From Catenulispora sp. MAP5-51 (GTDB lineage Bacteria > Actinomycetota > Actinomycetes > Streptomycetales > Catenulisporaceae), in the NCBI RefSeq assembly GCF_041261205.1, contig NZ_JBGCCH010000008.1, forward strand, positions 1 to 64,000: a stretch of DNA of 64,000 nt, given 5' to 3'. Every line of letters begins with the position of its first letter. Within the stretch, counting starts at the first letter, position 1. The position numbers and the translations under genes are program-made. Shown piece after piece: positions 30,984 through 40,098 of the stretch. Under the pieces are notes generated by a model. It worked only from the letters and a program-made list of their open reading frames with translations. It had not been told where the DNA came from and ran no database searches.

Positions 30984-33900
30984 TCAGTTCGCCGGCGGCG
31001 TCCAAGCCACCTGAGCCTGTCCAGGAGCCGACCGCCGGTGCACCAGCACGCCCCGGCCCGGAGGCTGCGGACCGGCCTTCACATTGCCCAGCAACGGCCC
31101 CTCGTCCTTGCTCCCGGACATCACCAGGCCCGGCGAGCCGAGCTCGCGCATCCGCTGCAGCACCGGCTCGAACAGGCCGCGTCCGGCGCCGCCGGCGCCG
31201 CGCGCGACCACCACGTGCAGCCCGATGTCCCGGGCCTGTGCCAGGTACTCCAGCAGCGGCAGCAGCGGGTTGCGGCCCGGGATGGCGACCATCTCGTAGT
31301 CGTCGACGAGCACGAACAGGTGCGGGCCCTTCCACCAGGACCGTTCGCGCAGCTGCTCGGGCGTGACCTCCGGGCCGGGCAGCCGGCGGCGCATCGCCTC
31401 GGCGCAGTCGTTGATCAGCTCCACGGTCGCCGGCTCCGCGGCGGCGTAGCCGAGCAGGTGGTCGCCGGTGACCGCGTCCAGCATCCCGCGCCGGTAGTCG
31501 ACGACCGCGATCGCGGCCTGTTCCGGCGTGTAGTCGGCCATGATGCCCGCGGCGATGGTGCGCAGCAGGCCGCTCTTGCCGCTCTCCACATCACCGAACG
31601 CGATGAAGTGCGGGTCGGCGTCGAAGTCCACGTACACCGGCTGCAGATCGGCCTCGGACAGGCCGAACGGCACCGCGCGCGACTTGGGCCGCGGCGTGGG
31701 CAGCATGGCCCGCACCTCCTCCGGCGAGACCGCCGCCGGAAGCATCCGGACCTGCGGCGAGCGCGCCCCGGTCCAGGCCTCGCCGATCCGGGCCACCAGG
31801 TCCGCCGTCCCCACGCCGACGCTCTCGGCCGAGGTCCCGCCGTCGATGCGGGGGAGCGCGGCCAGGAAGTGCAGCTTGTCCGGGGTCAGGCCGCGCCCGG
31901 GCCGGCCGGCCGGGACGTTGGCCGCCGCCCGGCGGTCCACCAGCGACTCGCCGGGGTCGCCCAGGCGCAGCTCCAGCCGGGTGCCGATGATGTCGCGCAT
32001 CGCCGGGCGCACCGTCATGGCGCGGTTGTTGGTGATCACGACGTGGATGCCGAAACCCAGGCCGCGCTGCGCCAGCGCGGTGATCGGCTCCTCCAGCGCC
32101 TCGTAGTCGGCGCGCAGCGTGGTCCAGTCGTCCACGACCAGGAACACGTCGCCGAAGGCTCGGCCGTCCTTGGCGTAGGCCGCCAGCTCGGCACGCCGGG
32201 AGCGGAACGCCGCAGCCGAGTCCACCGCGTGGTCCGCGAACAGCTGCTCGCGCTCGGCCAGCAGCGCGGTCAGCTCGCCCACGACGCGGCGCACGCGCTC
32301 CCCGTCGCGCCGGGTCGCGTACCCGCCGACGTGCGGCAGGCCGCTGACCGAGGACAGCGCGCCGCCGCCGGTGTCCAGCAGGAAGAACTGGACCTCCTCC
32401 GGGGTGTGGGTCAGCGCCAGCGAGCTGATCAGGGTCCGGACCATCGTGCTCTTGCCGCTCTGCGGGCCGCCGATCACCATCACGTGGCCCGCCGCGCCCG
32501 ACAGGTCCACCCACAGCAGGTCGCGGCGCTGCTCGAAGGGCTTGTCGACGAGTGCCAGCGGCACCGTCAGCCGGCCCAGCCCCGCCCAGCCGACCGGGCA
32601 CAGCCCGCGCAGCGGGTCCGGGGCCAGGTTGGTCAGGATCGCGTCCAGGGACACCGGCTCGTCCAGCGGCGGCAGCCAGATCTGGTGCGCCGCCGGGCCC
32701 TTGCCGACCAGCCGGGCCACCATCGCGTCCATGATGGACGGCCCGGTGCCGGCCGCCGGGGCGTTCAGCTCGGCCGGGTCCGGTTCCTCCGTGGGCGGCG
32801 GGGCCGAGGTGTCGACCACCCGCTCCAGCGTGAACGGCAGGATCCGTTGGTGCCCGGCGCCGGAGGAGCCGCGCCGGCGCGCCGGCATCGGCCCGGAGAC
32901 GTACGCCGCCTTGAACCGCAGCAGCGTCTCGGTGTCCGTCTTCAGATACGCCGACCCCGGGACCGACGGTAGGTGGTAGGCGTCCGGGACGCCCAGCACC
33001 GCACGGCTCTCGGCCGCCGAGAACGTGCGAAGCCCGACACGGTACGACAAGTGCGCGTCCAGTCCACGCAGCCGCCCCTCCTCAAGACGCTGCGATGCCA
33101 GCAGCAGGTGGATCGCCAGGGACCGGCCCAGACGGCCGATCATCACGAACAGGTCGATCATCTCCGGCCGGTTGGACAGCAGCTCGCTGAACTCGTCGAT
33201 GATGACCAGCAGCGCCGGCAGCGGCTCCAGGTCCGCGCCGCGGTCGCGGGCCCGCTCGTAGTCGCGGACCGAGGCGTAGTTCCCCTTCTCCCGAAGGAGT
33301 TCCTGACGCCGCAGCACCTCGCCGTTGATGGCGTCGGCCATGCGGTCCACCAGGGTCAGCTCCTCCGACAGGTTGGTGATGACCGCGCACACGTGCGGGA
33401 GCCCGGCCATGCCGGCGAAGGTCGCGCCGCCCTTGAAGTCCACCAGCGCCAGGTTCAGCGTCTCGGAGGAGTGGGTGGCGACCAGGCCGGCGACCAGCGT
33501 GCGCAGCAGCTCGCTCTTGCCCGAGCCGGTCGCGCCGATCACCAGGCCGTGCGGCCCCATCCCGTCCTCGGCCGCCTCCTTCAGGTCCATCTCCAGCGGC
33601 CGGCCCTGCGGGTCCAGGCCGATCGGCACCCGCAGCCGGTCCCGCGCCGAGCGCGGCAGCCAGGTGCGGGCCACGTCCAGCTCCTCGGGGTCGCCGATGC
33701 CGAGCAACTCCGGCAGGCCGAAGTTGGCCGACATCGGCGAGGCCGCGGCCGTCGGCGCCCCCTGATACGCCCCGGCCAACCGCCGGGCCAGAGCCTCGGC
33801 CGTGGCGGCGTCCATCATGTCCGGGTGGCCCAGGAACTCCAGGTGCCGGTCCTTGCCCTCGCCGACGACCATGCCCATGCGCTCGCCCGTGACGTGCAGC

Positions 33901-34991
33901 CGGCCCTGGTGCGGCCGGGCGATCGGGGACGGCTCGGGGCCGACCAGATCGATGATCGTGACCCCGTGCAGCCCGGACAGCGGTGCCAGCGTGGTGTCGC
34001 CGTAGGTGCGGCCGCCGTCCACCACCACCAGCAGGTGCGCGTTGTCGGCGCCGGCCGAGCGCCCGGCGCCGAAGGCCGGCCGGGTGCCCAGGTTGTTGCC
34101 CAGCAGCTCGGCCAGCGTGCCCAGGTCGCCGGCGGCCAGGCGGGCCGGGCCCACCGCGTCGGAGTTGCCGGGGAGGGCCTGCGCGTGCGGCAGCCACTTG
34201 GCCCAGTCCCAGGTCGGGCGCTGGTTGTCGGCCAGGCAGAACGCGATCTTCAGGTCCTCCGGCGCGTGGAACGTGGTCAGCTGCGCTATCAGGGCCCGGA
34301 CCAGCGGCAGGGTCAGCTCCCGCTCGCCGCTGACCGAGACCGAGGCGAACGCCTTCAGCGACAGCGCCACCGGCAGGTCCGGGACCGTCATGTAGGTGCG
34401 GATGAACTGCCGCAGCGAGGCCGAGGACACCGGGTCCAGGTCCTCCAGCGGCGCGGTCTGCGGGGCGCGCAGCGGGGTCGCCAGGCGCTGCGGGCCGCGG
34501 CCGACCCGGGCGTGCCCGAAGTCGTCGTCGGTGCGGCGCCGCTCCCAGGCCCGGCCCTGCGCGACCCGCAGCCACAGATCGGCCGGCTCCGGACGGGTGA
34601 TCGTCAGCGTCGCGCGCTGCGCCGCCGCCACGTCCCGGACCTGCCCGCGCAGCGCCGCCAGGTAACGGTGGTAGTCCCGGCGCTCGTTGTTGATCTGTGC
34701 TTTCTTCTGGGCGCTTCCCCTCGTCACCGACATCAGGATCATGCCGATCATGGTGCTGCCGTACAGGGCGCCGAAGACGTACGTCATCGCGCCGCCCTTG
34801 CTGCCCATGGAGTAGAAGGACATGGCGCCCATGCCCAGCATCATCGGCAGCATGAACATCAGCTGGTTGAGCCCCGCGCCCGAGCCCTTGGCCAGGACCG
34901 GCGGCGCCTGCAGCTGGATCTCCCCGTTCGGCGACCCCGCACCCCGTTGGCGGTCGGTCGCTCTGGGCGGGGTCAGGGTGGTCGGCATCAC
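30984..34991 (-). CDS. eccC: type VII secretion ATPase EccC
   Basis: This 1335-residue FtsK/SpoIIIE-type motor of the ESX system powers substrate export at the inner membrane. Two membrane helices lie at about 42-90. Three ATPase domains follow: Walker A GATGSGKS (486-493) with Walker B L-V-I-I-D-E (595-600), GGPQSGKS (841-848) with L-V-V-D-D, and GDVESGKS (1133-1140) with V-L-V-D-D. EccCa and EccCb are fused, as in most actinomycetes outside mycobacterial ESX-1. The third domain normally binds the substrate's YxxxD tail. GTG 34991 follows GGGAG; ATG 34988 is an equal alternative. Confidence 0.97.
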   Translation of the reverse strand: MMPTTLTPPRATDRQRGAGSPNGEIQLQAPPVLAKGSGAGLNQLMFMLPMMLGMGAMSFYSMGSKGGAMTYVFGALYGSTMIGMILMSVTRGSAQKKAQINNERRDYHRYLAALRGQVRDVAAAQRATLTITRPEPADLWLRVAQGRAWERRRTDDDFGHARVGRGPQRLATPLRAPQTAPLEDLDPVSSASLRQFIRTYMTVPDLPVALSLKAFASVSVSGERELTLPLVRALIAQLTTFHAPEDLKIAFCLADNQRPTWDWAKWLPHAQALPGNSDAVGPARLAAGDLGTLAELLGNNLGTRPAFGAGRSAGADNAHLLVVVDGGRTYGDTTLAPLSGLHGVTIIDLVGPEPSPIARPHQGRLHVTGERMGMVVGEGKDRHLEFLGHPDMMDAATAEALARRLAGAYQGAPTAAASPMSANFGLPELLGIGDPEELDVARTWLPRSARDRLRVPIGLDPQGRPLEMDLKEAAEDGMGPHGLVIGATGSGKSELLRTLVAGLVATHSSETLNLALVDFKGGATFAGMAGLPHVCAVITNLSEELTLVDRMADAINGEVLRRQELLREKGNYASVRDYERARDRGADLEPLPALLVIIDEFSELLSNRPEMIDLFVMIGRLGRSLAIHLLLASQRLEEGRLRGLDAHLSYRVGLRTFSAAESRAVLGVPDAYHLPSVPGSAYLKTDTETLLRFKAAYVSGPMPARRRGSSGAGHQRILPFTLERVVDTSAPPPTEEPDPAELNAPAAGTGPSIMDAMVARLVGKGPAAHQIWLPPLDEPVSLDAILTNLAPDPLRGLCPVGWAGLGRLTVPLALVDKPFEQRRDLLWVDLSGAAGHVMVIGGPQSGKSTMVRTLISSLALTHTPEEVQFFLLDTGGGALSSVSGLPHVGGYATRRDGERVRRVVGELTALLAEREQLFADHAVDSAAAFRSRRAELAAYAKDGRAFGDVFLVVDDWTTLRADYEALEEPITALAQRGLGFGIHVVITNNRAMTVRPAMRDIIGTRLELRLGDPGESLVDRRAAANVPAGRPGRGLTPDKLHFLAALPRIDGGTSAESVGVGTADLVARIGEAWTGARSPQVRMLPAAVSPEEVRAMLPTPRPKSRAVPFGLSEADLQPVYVDFDADPHFIAFGDVESGKSGLLRTIAAGIMADYTPEQAAIAVVDYRRGMLDAVTGDHLLGYAAAEPATVELINDCAEAMRRRLPGPEVTPEQLRERSWWKGPHLFVLVDDYEMVAIPGRNPLLPLLEYLAQARDIGLHVVVARGAGGAGRGLFEPVLQRMRELGSPGLVMSGSKDEGPLLGNVKAGPQPPGRGVLVHRRSAPGQAQVAWTPPAN

Positions 34992-35172
34992 CGCTTGGTC
35001 ACTCCCGCAATCCTTGTGTCCCTTTGAGTGCGGGCTTAATTTACGGCGCCGAGGGCTGAGGACAGGTGGGTACTTTTGCCGTCCACCAGCTCCGGGCGGC
35101 CGCTCTAGCCTGAAGCTCGATCATCGACGACCCTTGCGACTTCCACCCCCGACACCAGGCAGGCGGTGCGAC

Positions 35173-36480
35173 ATGGTATTTACGATACCGAACTCGAGCG
35201 CTATGGACGCTACCGCGATGGGCGGCGGCCCCGGCACCTTCGTGGCCCAGATAGCGACCGGCTCCCCGGAGAGCATCGAGAAGCTCGTCGCCCAGCGGCT
35301 CAAGCAGGCCGAGCAGTTCCTCTCGCTGATCAACCAGGCCCGCACCGCGACCCAGAACCTGGAGAAGGCCTGGGGCGGTCAGGCGTCGGAGACGGCCGTG
35401 AAGAAGTTCACGGACACCCTGAACTCCTTCGAGCAGATCGTCAAGGTCATCCAGGTCTCCTCGCAGCTGCTGACCACCTCCAGCACCCTGATCAAGGCCG
35501 CGCAGACCGGCTACACCACCGTGGTCAACGCGGTGAACCCGACGGTGCAGTCGCTGGCCTCGAACTGGTGGACCTACTGGGCCGCGGTCTCGCTGTCCAC
35601 CTCGGTCAGCGCCACGCTGCGGGCGTTCATCAACGGCATCGAGGCGATGCTCTCGGCCCTGGGCGGGGGCCAGCTGATGCAGGAGGTCACCGAGGTCATC
35701 AAGATCATCAGTGACATCGAGAAGCTGATCGGCTCCGGCTCGCACGGCAGCCAGGTGCCGCCTTCGGGCGCGTTCAACTCCCCGTCCACCACGGGCACGA
35801 ACAACCAGCTCAAGGCGCCGCCGCAGATCGCGAGCACGACCGGGCAGCAGGTGGCCAACAGCGGCGGGCAGGACGCGGCCGCGGCCCAGACGCTGAGCCA
35901 GTACCAGCAGAAGATGAACAGCGGGATCGGCACGCAGTTCCAGAACGGTGCGAACGGCGCCAACGGCATGACGACCGGTGGCCAGATGCCGGCCGGCGGC
36001 GGCGTCCCCTACACCCCGCCGGGGATGACCGTCGGCAACGGGGCCACGATCCCGGGCCAGACGACGGCGAACGGGCAGACGGGCCAGTTCCCGAACACCC
36101 AGATCCCGAACACCCAGATCCCGAACCTGCAGTACCCGAACACCCAGATCCCGGCCAACGGCCAGTACCAGTACCCGCCGGCCACGAACGTGGGCGCCCA
36201 GAACAACAGCGGCTGGACCGCGGTCAACCCGCCGGCCAACTCCGACACCCCGGTGGTGGCGCATCCGGTGACGCCGACGCCGAGCCAGCCGGTCACCCCG
36301 ACCGTGCCGACGACGCCGAGCACCCCGGCCACCCCGGCCGGCGACATCACCGTCACCACCACCTACGACGGCGTCTCGACCACCGTGACAATGCCGGTCG
36401 GAACGCAGACGGATGTCACCCTCGTCGACCCGACGAATGGCAGCCAGGTTCACGAACACATCTCGGCCGGAGTTTCCTAG
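35173..36480 (+). CDS. WXG-motif ESX-associated protein with Asn/Pro/Thr-rich tail
   Basis: The 435-residue protein has an N-terminal helical hairpin with W67-G-G69 (WXG). A second helical region runs to about residue 190, followed by a long Asn/Gly/Gln/Pro/Thr tail with repeats of NTQIP (36091-36165 in DNA). It is the first gene of the plus-strand ESX operon, divergent from eccC. ATG 35173 has AGGCAGG upstream and matches the family start. It may be a secreted substrate or a structural partner; no enzyme domain is seen. Confidence 0.7.
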   Translation: MVFTIPNSSAMDATAMGGGPGTFVAQIATGSPESIEKLVAQRLKQAEQFLSLINQARTATQNLEKAWGGQASETAVKKFTDTLNSFEQIVKVIQVSSQLLTTSSTLIKAAQTGYTTVVNAVNPTVQSLASNWWTYWAAVSLSTSVSATLRAFINGIEAMLSALGGGQLMQEVTEVIKIISDIEKLIGSGSHGSQVPPSGAFNSPSTTGTNNQLKAPPQIASTTGQQVANSGGQDAAAAQTLSQYQQKMNSGIGTQFQNGANGANGMTTGGQMPAGGGVPYTPPGMTVGNGATIPGQTTANGQTGQFPNTQIPNTQIPNLQYPNTQIPANGQYQYPPATNVGAQNNSGWTAVNPPANSDTPVVAHPVTPTPSQPVTPTVPTTPSTPATPAGDITVTTTYDGVSTTVTMPVGTQTDVTLVDPTNGSQVHEHISAGVS

Positions 36481-36512
36481 GAATCCGTGATCTAAGGCGG
36501 AGTAAATAGTCA

Positions 36513-36842
36513 ATGGAAAGCATCGACTTCTCGACGAATGTGAATGCGCTCATGGAGAGCATCCACAACCAGCAGGCGGATATCGAGCGCATTCAGCGGG
36601 AGATCGAAGCCATGGAGGTCGTCGGCGCCAGCCGGGACGACGAGGTCCGGGTCACGGTCCGCGGCAACGGCCAGGTGGTCGCCGTCGACATCGACGAGCG
36701 GGCCTACGGCGAGAACGACGCCTACGAGCTCGGCCAGCTGGTCAAGGAGGCCGTCAACGACGGCCTGCGCCGGGTGGCCGAGGCCGGCAGCGCCAAGTTC
36801 AAGCCGATGATCGACGCGGCCCAGTCCGCGCCCGGGAGCTGA
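36513..36842 (+). CDS. YbaB/EbfC-family protein (EspL-like)
   Basis: This 109-residue protein has a coiled-coil N-terminus (I-E-R-I-Q-R-E-I-E-A-M) and the YbaB fold: V-R-V-T-V-R-G-N-G-Q-V-V-A-V-D-I-D-E followed by a helix. YbaB relatives occur regularly in actinobacterial ESX loci (EspL), where they affect substrate stability or bind DNA. It lies 32 bp after the WXG gene and 2 bp before eccD, so it belongs to the operon. GGCGGAG precedes the ATG. Confidence 0.85.
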   Translation: MESIDFSTNVNALMESIHNQQADIERIQREIEAMEVVGASRDDEVRVTVRGNGQVVAVDIDERAYGENDAYELGQLVKEAVNDGLRRVAEAGSAKFKPMIDAAQSAPGS

Positions 36843-36844
36843 CC

Positions 36845-38293
36845 GTGGCGGGAAGTCACTCTTCCGGCGGCGGCGCGCTGACCATGGCCTCCGGGTCGGC
36901 GCCCGCCGAGGCGCCGAACCGCATGACCTGGGCCCGCCGGATCACCGTGGTGAGCCCCCGGGCCCGGGTCGACGTGGCGCTGCCGGTCCAGAGCACCTTC
37001 GCCGAGCTGGTCCCGGAGCTGGTGCGCCTGTCCGACGCGCAGCGGCACACCGGCCCCGGCCACACCGGCTGGGTGCTGACCCGGCTCGGCGGCGCGCCGC
37101 TGCCGTCCGAGCTCAGCGTCGCAGCCTCCGGGCTTCGTGACGGCGACGTGCTCTACCTGGTCCCGCGCGAGCGCCAGGGCGCGCCGCTGCTGTTCGACGA
37201 CGTCGTGGACGCGATCGCCAGCGCCTCGGAACGCTCCGACGGCGCCTGGCGGCCCAGCACCGCGCACCGGGTCGGCGTGGCCGGCGGCGCCGTGGCGCTG
37301 GCCGGCTCCACGATGCTGCTGTTCGCGCTGCTGTCCGGCAAGGTCGCCGCGCCCGCCGCGGTCGGCGGCGCGCTGGTCGCGCTGCTGGCCGCCGGGGGCG
37401 TGCTGGCCCGGGTGGCGCACGACCGGCGGGCCGCGATCGCGTGCGTGGCCGCCGGTCTGCCGGCCGCGGTGATGGCCGGCCTGTCGGCCGCGCCGCCGCA
37501 CAAGCTGCTGCCGCTGCACGGCGGCTCGGCGGGCCTGGGCCTGGCCGTGCTGGCCGCCTACGGCATCGCGGCGATCGTGACCGTCAAGCACTACTCGGCG
37601 TGGTTCGGCGCCCTGGCCGGCGCCGCCGTCCTGGGCGGCGGCACGGCCGCGGTGGTCGGGATGGCCGACGTCACCGCCGCGCACGCCGGCGTGGTGCTGG
37701 CGGTGTTCGCCACCGCGCTGGCCGCCGGCGCGCCGATCCTGTCGATGCGCCTGGGGCGGCTGCCGCTGCCGCGGGTGCCCTCGGACATCACGGCGTTCCG
37801 GGAGAACGAGGAGCCGACCCTGGGCCCCGACGTGCTCGACCAGACCACGACCGCGCAGCGGATGCTCACCGGCCTGCTGGCCGCGCTCGGCCTGTCGGCG
37901 GTCGCCGGCGCCGTCGCGGCGCTGAAGGCCCCGGGGACCTGGCCGGTGGTGTTCGTCAGCCTGCTGAGCGTGGTGTGGATGCTGCGCTCCCGGGCCTACA
38001 CCGACACGGTGCAGCGCGTCCTGCTGGTCGGCAGCGGCCTGGTCTCGCTGGCCTGGCTTGCCGGGTCCCTGGTGGTGCGGCACGAACAGTCGCTGCTGCT
38101 GGCCGGGGTCTCGGTGCTGGCGCTGGCGGGCCTGGGGTGCTTCGTCTACGCCCGGCACGCGGGACAGGGGCGGCACTCGCCGTACTGGACCCGGTTCATG
38201 GACGTCGCGGAGTTCCTCAGCGTGGTGGCGCTGCTGCCGATCGCCGGGGTCGCGCTCGGGGTGTACCAGCACCTGGGGCACATCAAGCACTGA
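36845..38293 (+). CDS. eccD: type VII secretion membrane protein EccD
   Basis: This 482-residue core channel component has an N-terminal ubiquitin-like domain (about 30-115: R-I-T-V-V-S-P-R-A-R-V-D-V-A-L-P...G-D-V-L-Y-L-V-P). About eleven hydrophobic helices follow from residue 145 to the end. A cytoplasmic loop with L-P-R-V-P-S-D-I-T-A-F (about 310-320) is a family marker. It starts with GTG two bases after the stop of the YbaB gene. It ends before a perfect 18-bp terminator shared with the convergent eccE. Confidence 0.95.
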   Translation: MAGSHSSGGGALTMASGSAPAEAPNRMTWARRITVVSPRARVDVALPVQSTFAELVPELVRLSDAQRHTGPGHTGWVLTRLGGAPLPSELSVAASGLRDGDVLYLVPRERQGAPLLFDDVVDAIASASERSDGAWRPSTAHRVGVAGGAVALAGSTMLLFALLSGKVAAPAAVGGALVALLAAGGVLARVAHDRRAAIACVAAGLPAAVMAGLSAAPPHKLLPLHGGSAGLGLAVLAAYGIAAIVTVKHYSAWFGALAGAAVLGGGTAAVVGMADVTAAHAGVVLAVFATALAAGAPILSMRLGRLPLPRVPSDITAFRENEEPTLGPDVLDQTTTAQRMLTGLLAALGLSAVAGAVAALKAPGTWPVVFVSLLSVVWMLRSRAYTDTVQRVLLVGSGLVSLAWLAGSLVVRHEQSLLLAGVSVLALAGLGCFVYARHAGQGRHSPYWTRFMDVAEFLSVVALLPIAGVALGVYQHLGHIKH

Positions 38294-38356
38294 ATGCACA
38301 TAAGCACTGATTGACGGGGACGGCGGCCGGGCCATTCGGGCGGTCCGGCCACCGAT

Positions 38357-38398
38357 TCGGGCCCTGACCAGGACAGCGAAGTCCTGGTCAGGGCCCGA
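38357..38398. terminator. bidirectional terminator between eccD and eccE
   Basis: TCGGGCCCTGACCAGGAC (38357-38374) and GTCCTGGTCAGGGCCCGA (38381-38398) form a perfect 18-bp stem with loop AGCGAA between the two convergent genes. Confidence 0.88.
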
Positions 38399-38419
38399 TG
38401 CTTGGGCTTGGTATCCGCC

Positions 38420-39868
38420 TCAGTGGTGGAAGGCCAGCGGCATGGTCCGCAGCACGAACTCCTGCTGGCGGCCGTTGGCGCGGACCGCGGGGAACGGCGG
38501 CCGCAGGCTCTCGGCGTCGACCCCGGCGATGCGCAGCGCGGCCTCCCCGCGGATCCGGCCCCGCGCGGTCCGGCTCAGCGTGTACGAGGCGCAGGTGAAC
38601 GCCGCGCCCGGGGTCCAGCGGCTGAGCAGCGCGGCCGGGTCCAGCGCGCGGTGCGGCTCGTAGCAGATCTGCCGCAGGCTGCCCGCCGACCAGTCGCGCC
38701 AGGTCTCCTGCAGGGCCGGCGGGGCCGGGTCGGCGCCGTGCATCGCGACCATCAGCTCCTGGCCGAGCTCGGCCTGGTCCAGCGCGTCGGCGCCGTAGCC
38801 GGCCTCGTCCAGGCGGGCCACCAGGCCCAGGGCCGCGCTGGCCACGGCCCGCGCCGAGCCCAGTTCGCCGCCGCCGCGGGCCAGGGCCGCGTACGGGGCC
38901 TGACGCGGGCGGTAGCGCAGGGCGAGCCAGGTCACGCGCATGGGGGCGAGGTGCTGGGGCTGGGAGTTCTGTATCGGTGCGGGCGCCGGCTGGTTCGGTC
39001 GCGGGAAGTCGGTCACCGCTTGCAGAGTCACCGTCTCGGACAGGTCGGGGGAGGGCATGGCGCGCAGGCTCTGGGTCTCGGACAGGTCCGGGGAGGGCAT
39101 CGTCTGCAGGCTCACGGTCTCCGACAGGTCCTGCGAGGCCAGATACAACTGCGGCTGCTGGCCCTGCTGGCCCTGCGGTTGGCCCTGCTGACTGTGCCGA
39201 CCCTGATGCGGGCCCTGCTGCTGCGGCGGCTGCGGCGGTTGCGGCAGGGCCTCCGGCGGTGCCGCCGTCCAGACCACGAGCTGCGCGCTGGCCAGCGGGA
39301 TCGTCGTGCCCGCATAGGCCTCGCGCAGCACCGCCATCAGGGCGCCGATCTGCGGTTCGGCGGTCGTGCGCAGCCGGACGGCCGCGACCCAGCCGCCGTC
39401 GGTGGCGGCCAGGCCGACGCGGTTGCCGGCCCGGTCGACGTACTCGCCCAGGCCCAGATCCGGCAGCAGGGCGGCGAGGGGTTCGGCGACGCCGCCGGAG
39501 CCGTCGCCCTTGCGGCGCGTGCTCATCCGGCGGTAGCGGTAGCGGCCCTGCGTGTCGGCCCACTGCGCCAGGTGCCGGCCGCGGAAGCGCACCGAGGTCA
39601 TGCCGACCAGCGCGCCCGCGCCGGCGTAGGCGATGCCCTCGGTCGTGGCGGAGTGGCCGTATCCGGCGGCGGCGGCCAGCGCGGCGGCTTCCCAGGCCAC
39701 CGTCTGCCAGCCGCGGACCGGGGCGATCCAGTCCAGTGCCGCCGCGCCGCGCGGCACGGTGACCGCCGCGTCGGGGGCCGCCGTGCGCTCGACCGGTATC
39801 GGGGCAGGGGCAGGGGGAGCCAGCATCTCAGCCGCCGGCGCGGCGTGACTGCTCATCGCGGACACCAT
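38420..39868 (-). CDS. eccE: type VII secretion protein EccE with triple DLSET repeat
   Basis: The 482-residue EccE-like component has two hydrophobic helices (about 55-92), then F-R-G-R-H-L-A-Q-W and a soluble domain. A Gln/Pro-rich insert (205-242) leads into three 14-residue repeats at 247-257, 261-271 and 275-285: DLSETVSLQTM, DLSETQSLRAM and DLSETVTLQAV. The end (R-T-M-P-L-A-F-H-H) is typical of the actinomycete family. ATG 39868 is used; an upstream frame to 39991 is not supported. The same motif recurs in the DUF881 protein at 11159-12991. EccE sits at the periphery of the membrane complex. Confidence 0.85.
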   Translation of the reverse strand: MVSAMSSHAAPAAEMLAPPAPAPIPVERTAAPDAAVTVPRGAAALDWIAPVRGWQTVAWEAAALAAAAGYGHSATTEGIAYAGAGALVGMTSVRFRGRHLAQWADTQGRYRYRRMSTRRKGDGSGGVAEPLAALLPDLGLGEYVDRAGNRVGLAATDGGWVAAVRLRTTAEPQIGALMAVLREAYAGTTIPLASAQLVVWTAAPPEALPQPPQPPQQQGPHQGRHSQQGQPQGQQGQQPQLYLASQDLSETVSLQTMPSPDLSETQSLRAMPSPDLSETVTLQAVTDFPRPNQPAPAPIQNSQPQHLAPMRVTWLALRYRPRQAPYAALARGGGELGSARAVASAALGLVARLDEAGYGADALDQAELGQELMVAMHGADPAPPALQETWRDWSAGSLRQICYEPHRALDPAALLSRWTPGAAFTCASYTLSRTARGRIRGEAALRIAGVDAESLRPPFPAVRANGRQQEFVLRTMPLAFHH

Positions 39869-39971
39869 GTTTCTCGAATTTTCTCGAGCCGGCGGGAACG
39901 GGCGACAATGCGCTCGCCGCGCCGCCGGCGCGCCGTGGAGGAAATCGACGCGAACCGGCCCCCGCATATGC

Positions 39972-40000
39972 TTTTGGCGCCCGCTTATCATACGTATACT
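39972..40000 (+). promoter_or_regulatory. probable eccB promoter
   Basis: TTTTGG (39972-39977), a 17-bp spacer and TATACT (39995-40000) sit inside an A/T-rich patch (TTATCATACGTATACT) that stands out in this GC-rich sequence. The predicted start is about 90 bases before the eccB GTG. Confidence 0.5.
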
Positions 40001-40098
40001 GGCTCCGGTTCGTACAGCGCCCCCGCCGCCGGAAAAGGCGGAAATCGGCGCCGAGGGCCGGACGATTTCCGATCACGAGAAATACCGGGGCGCGCGAA

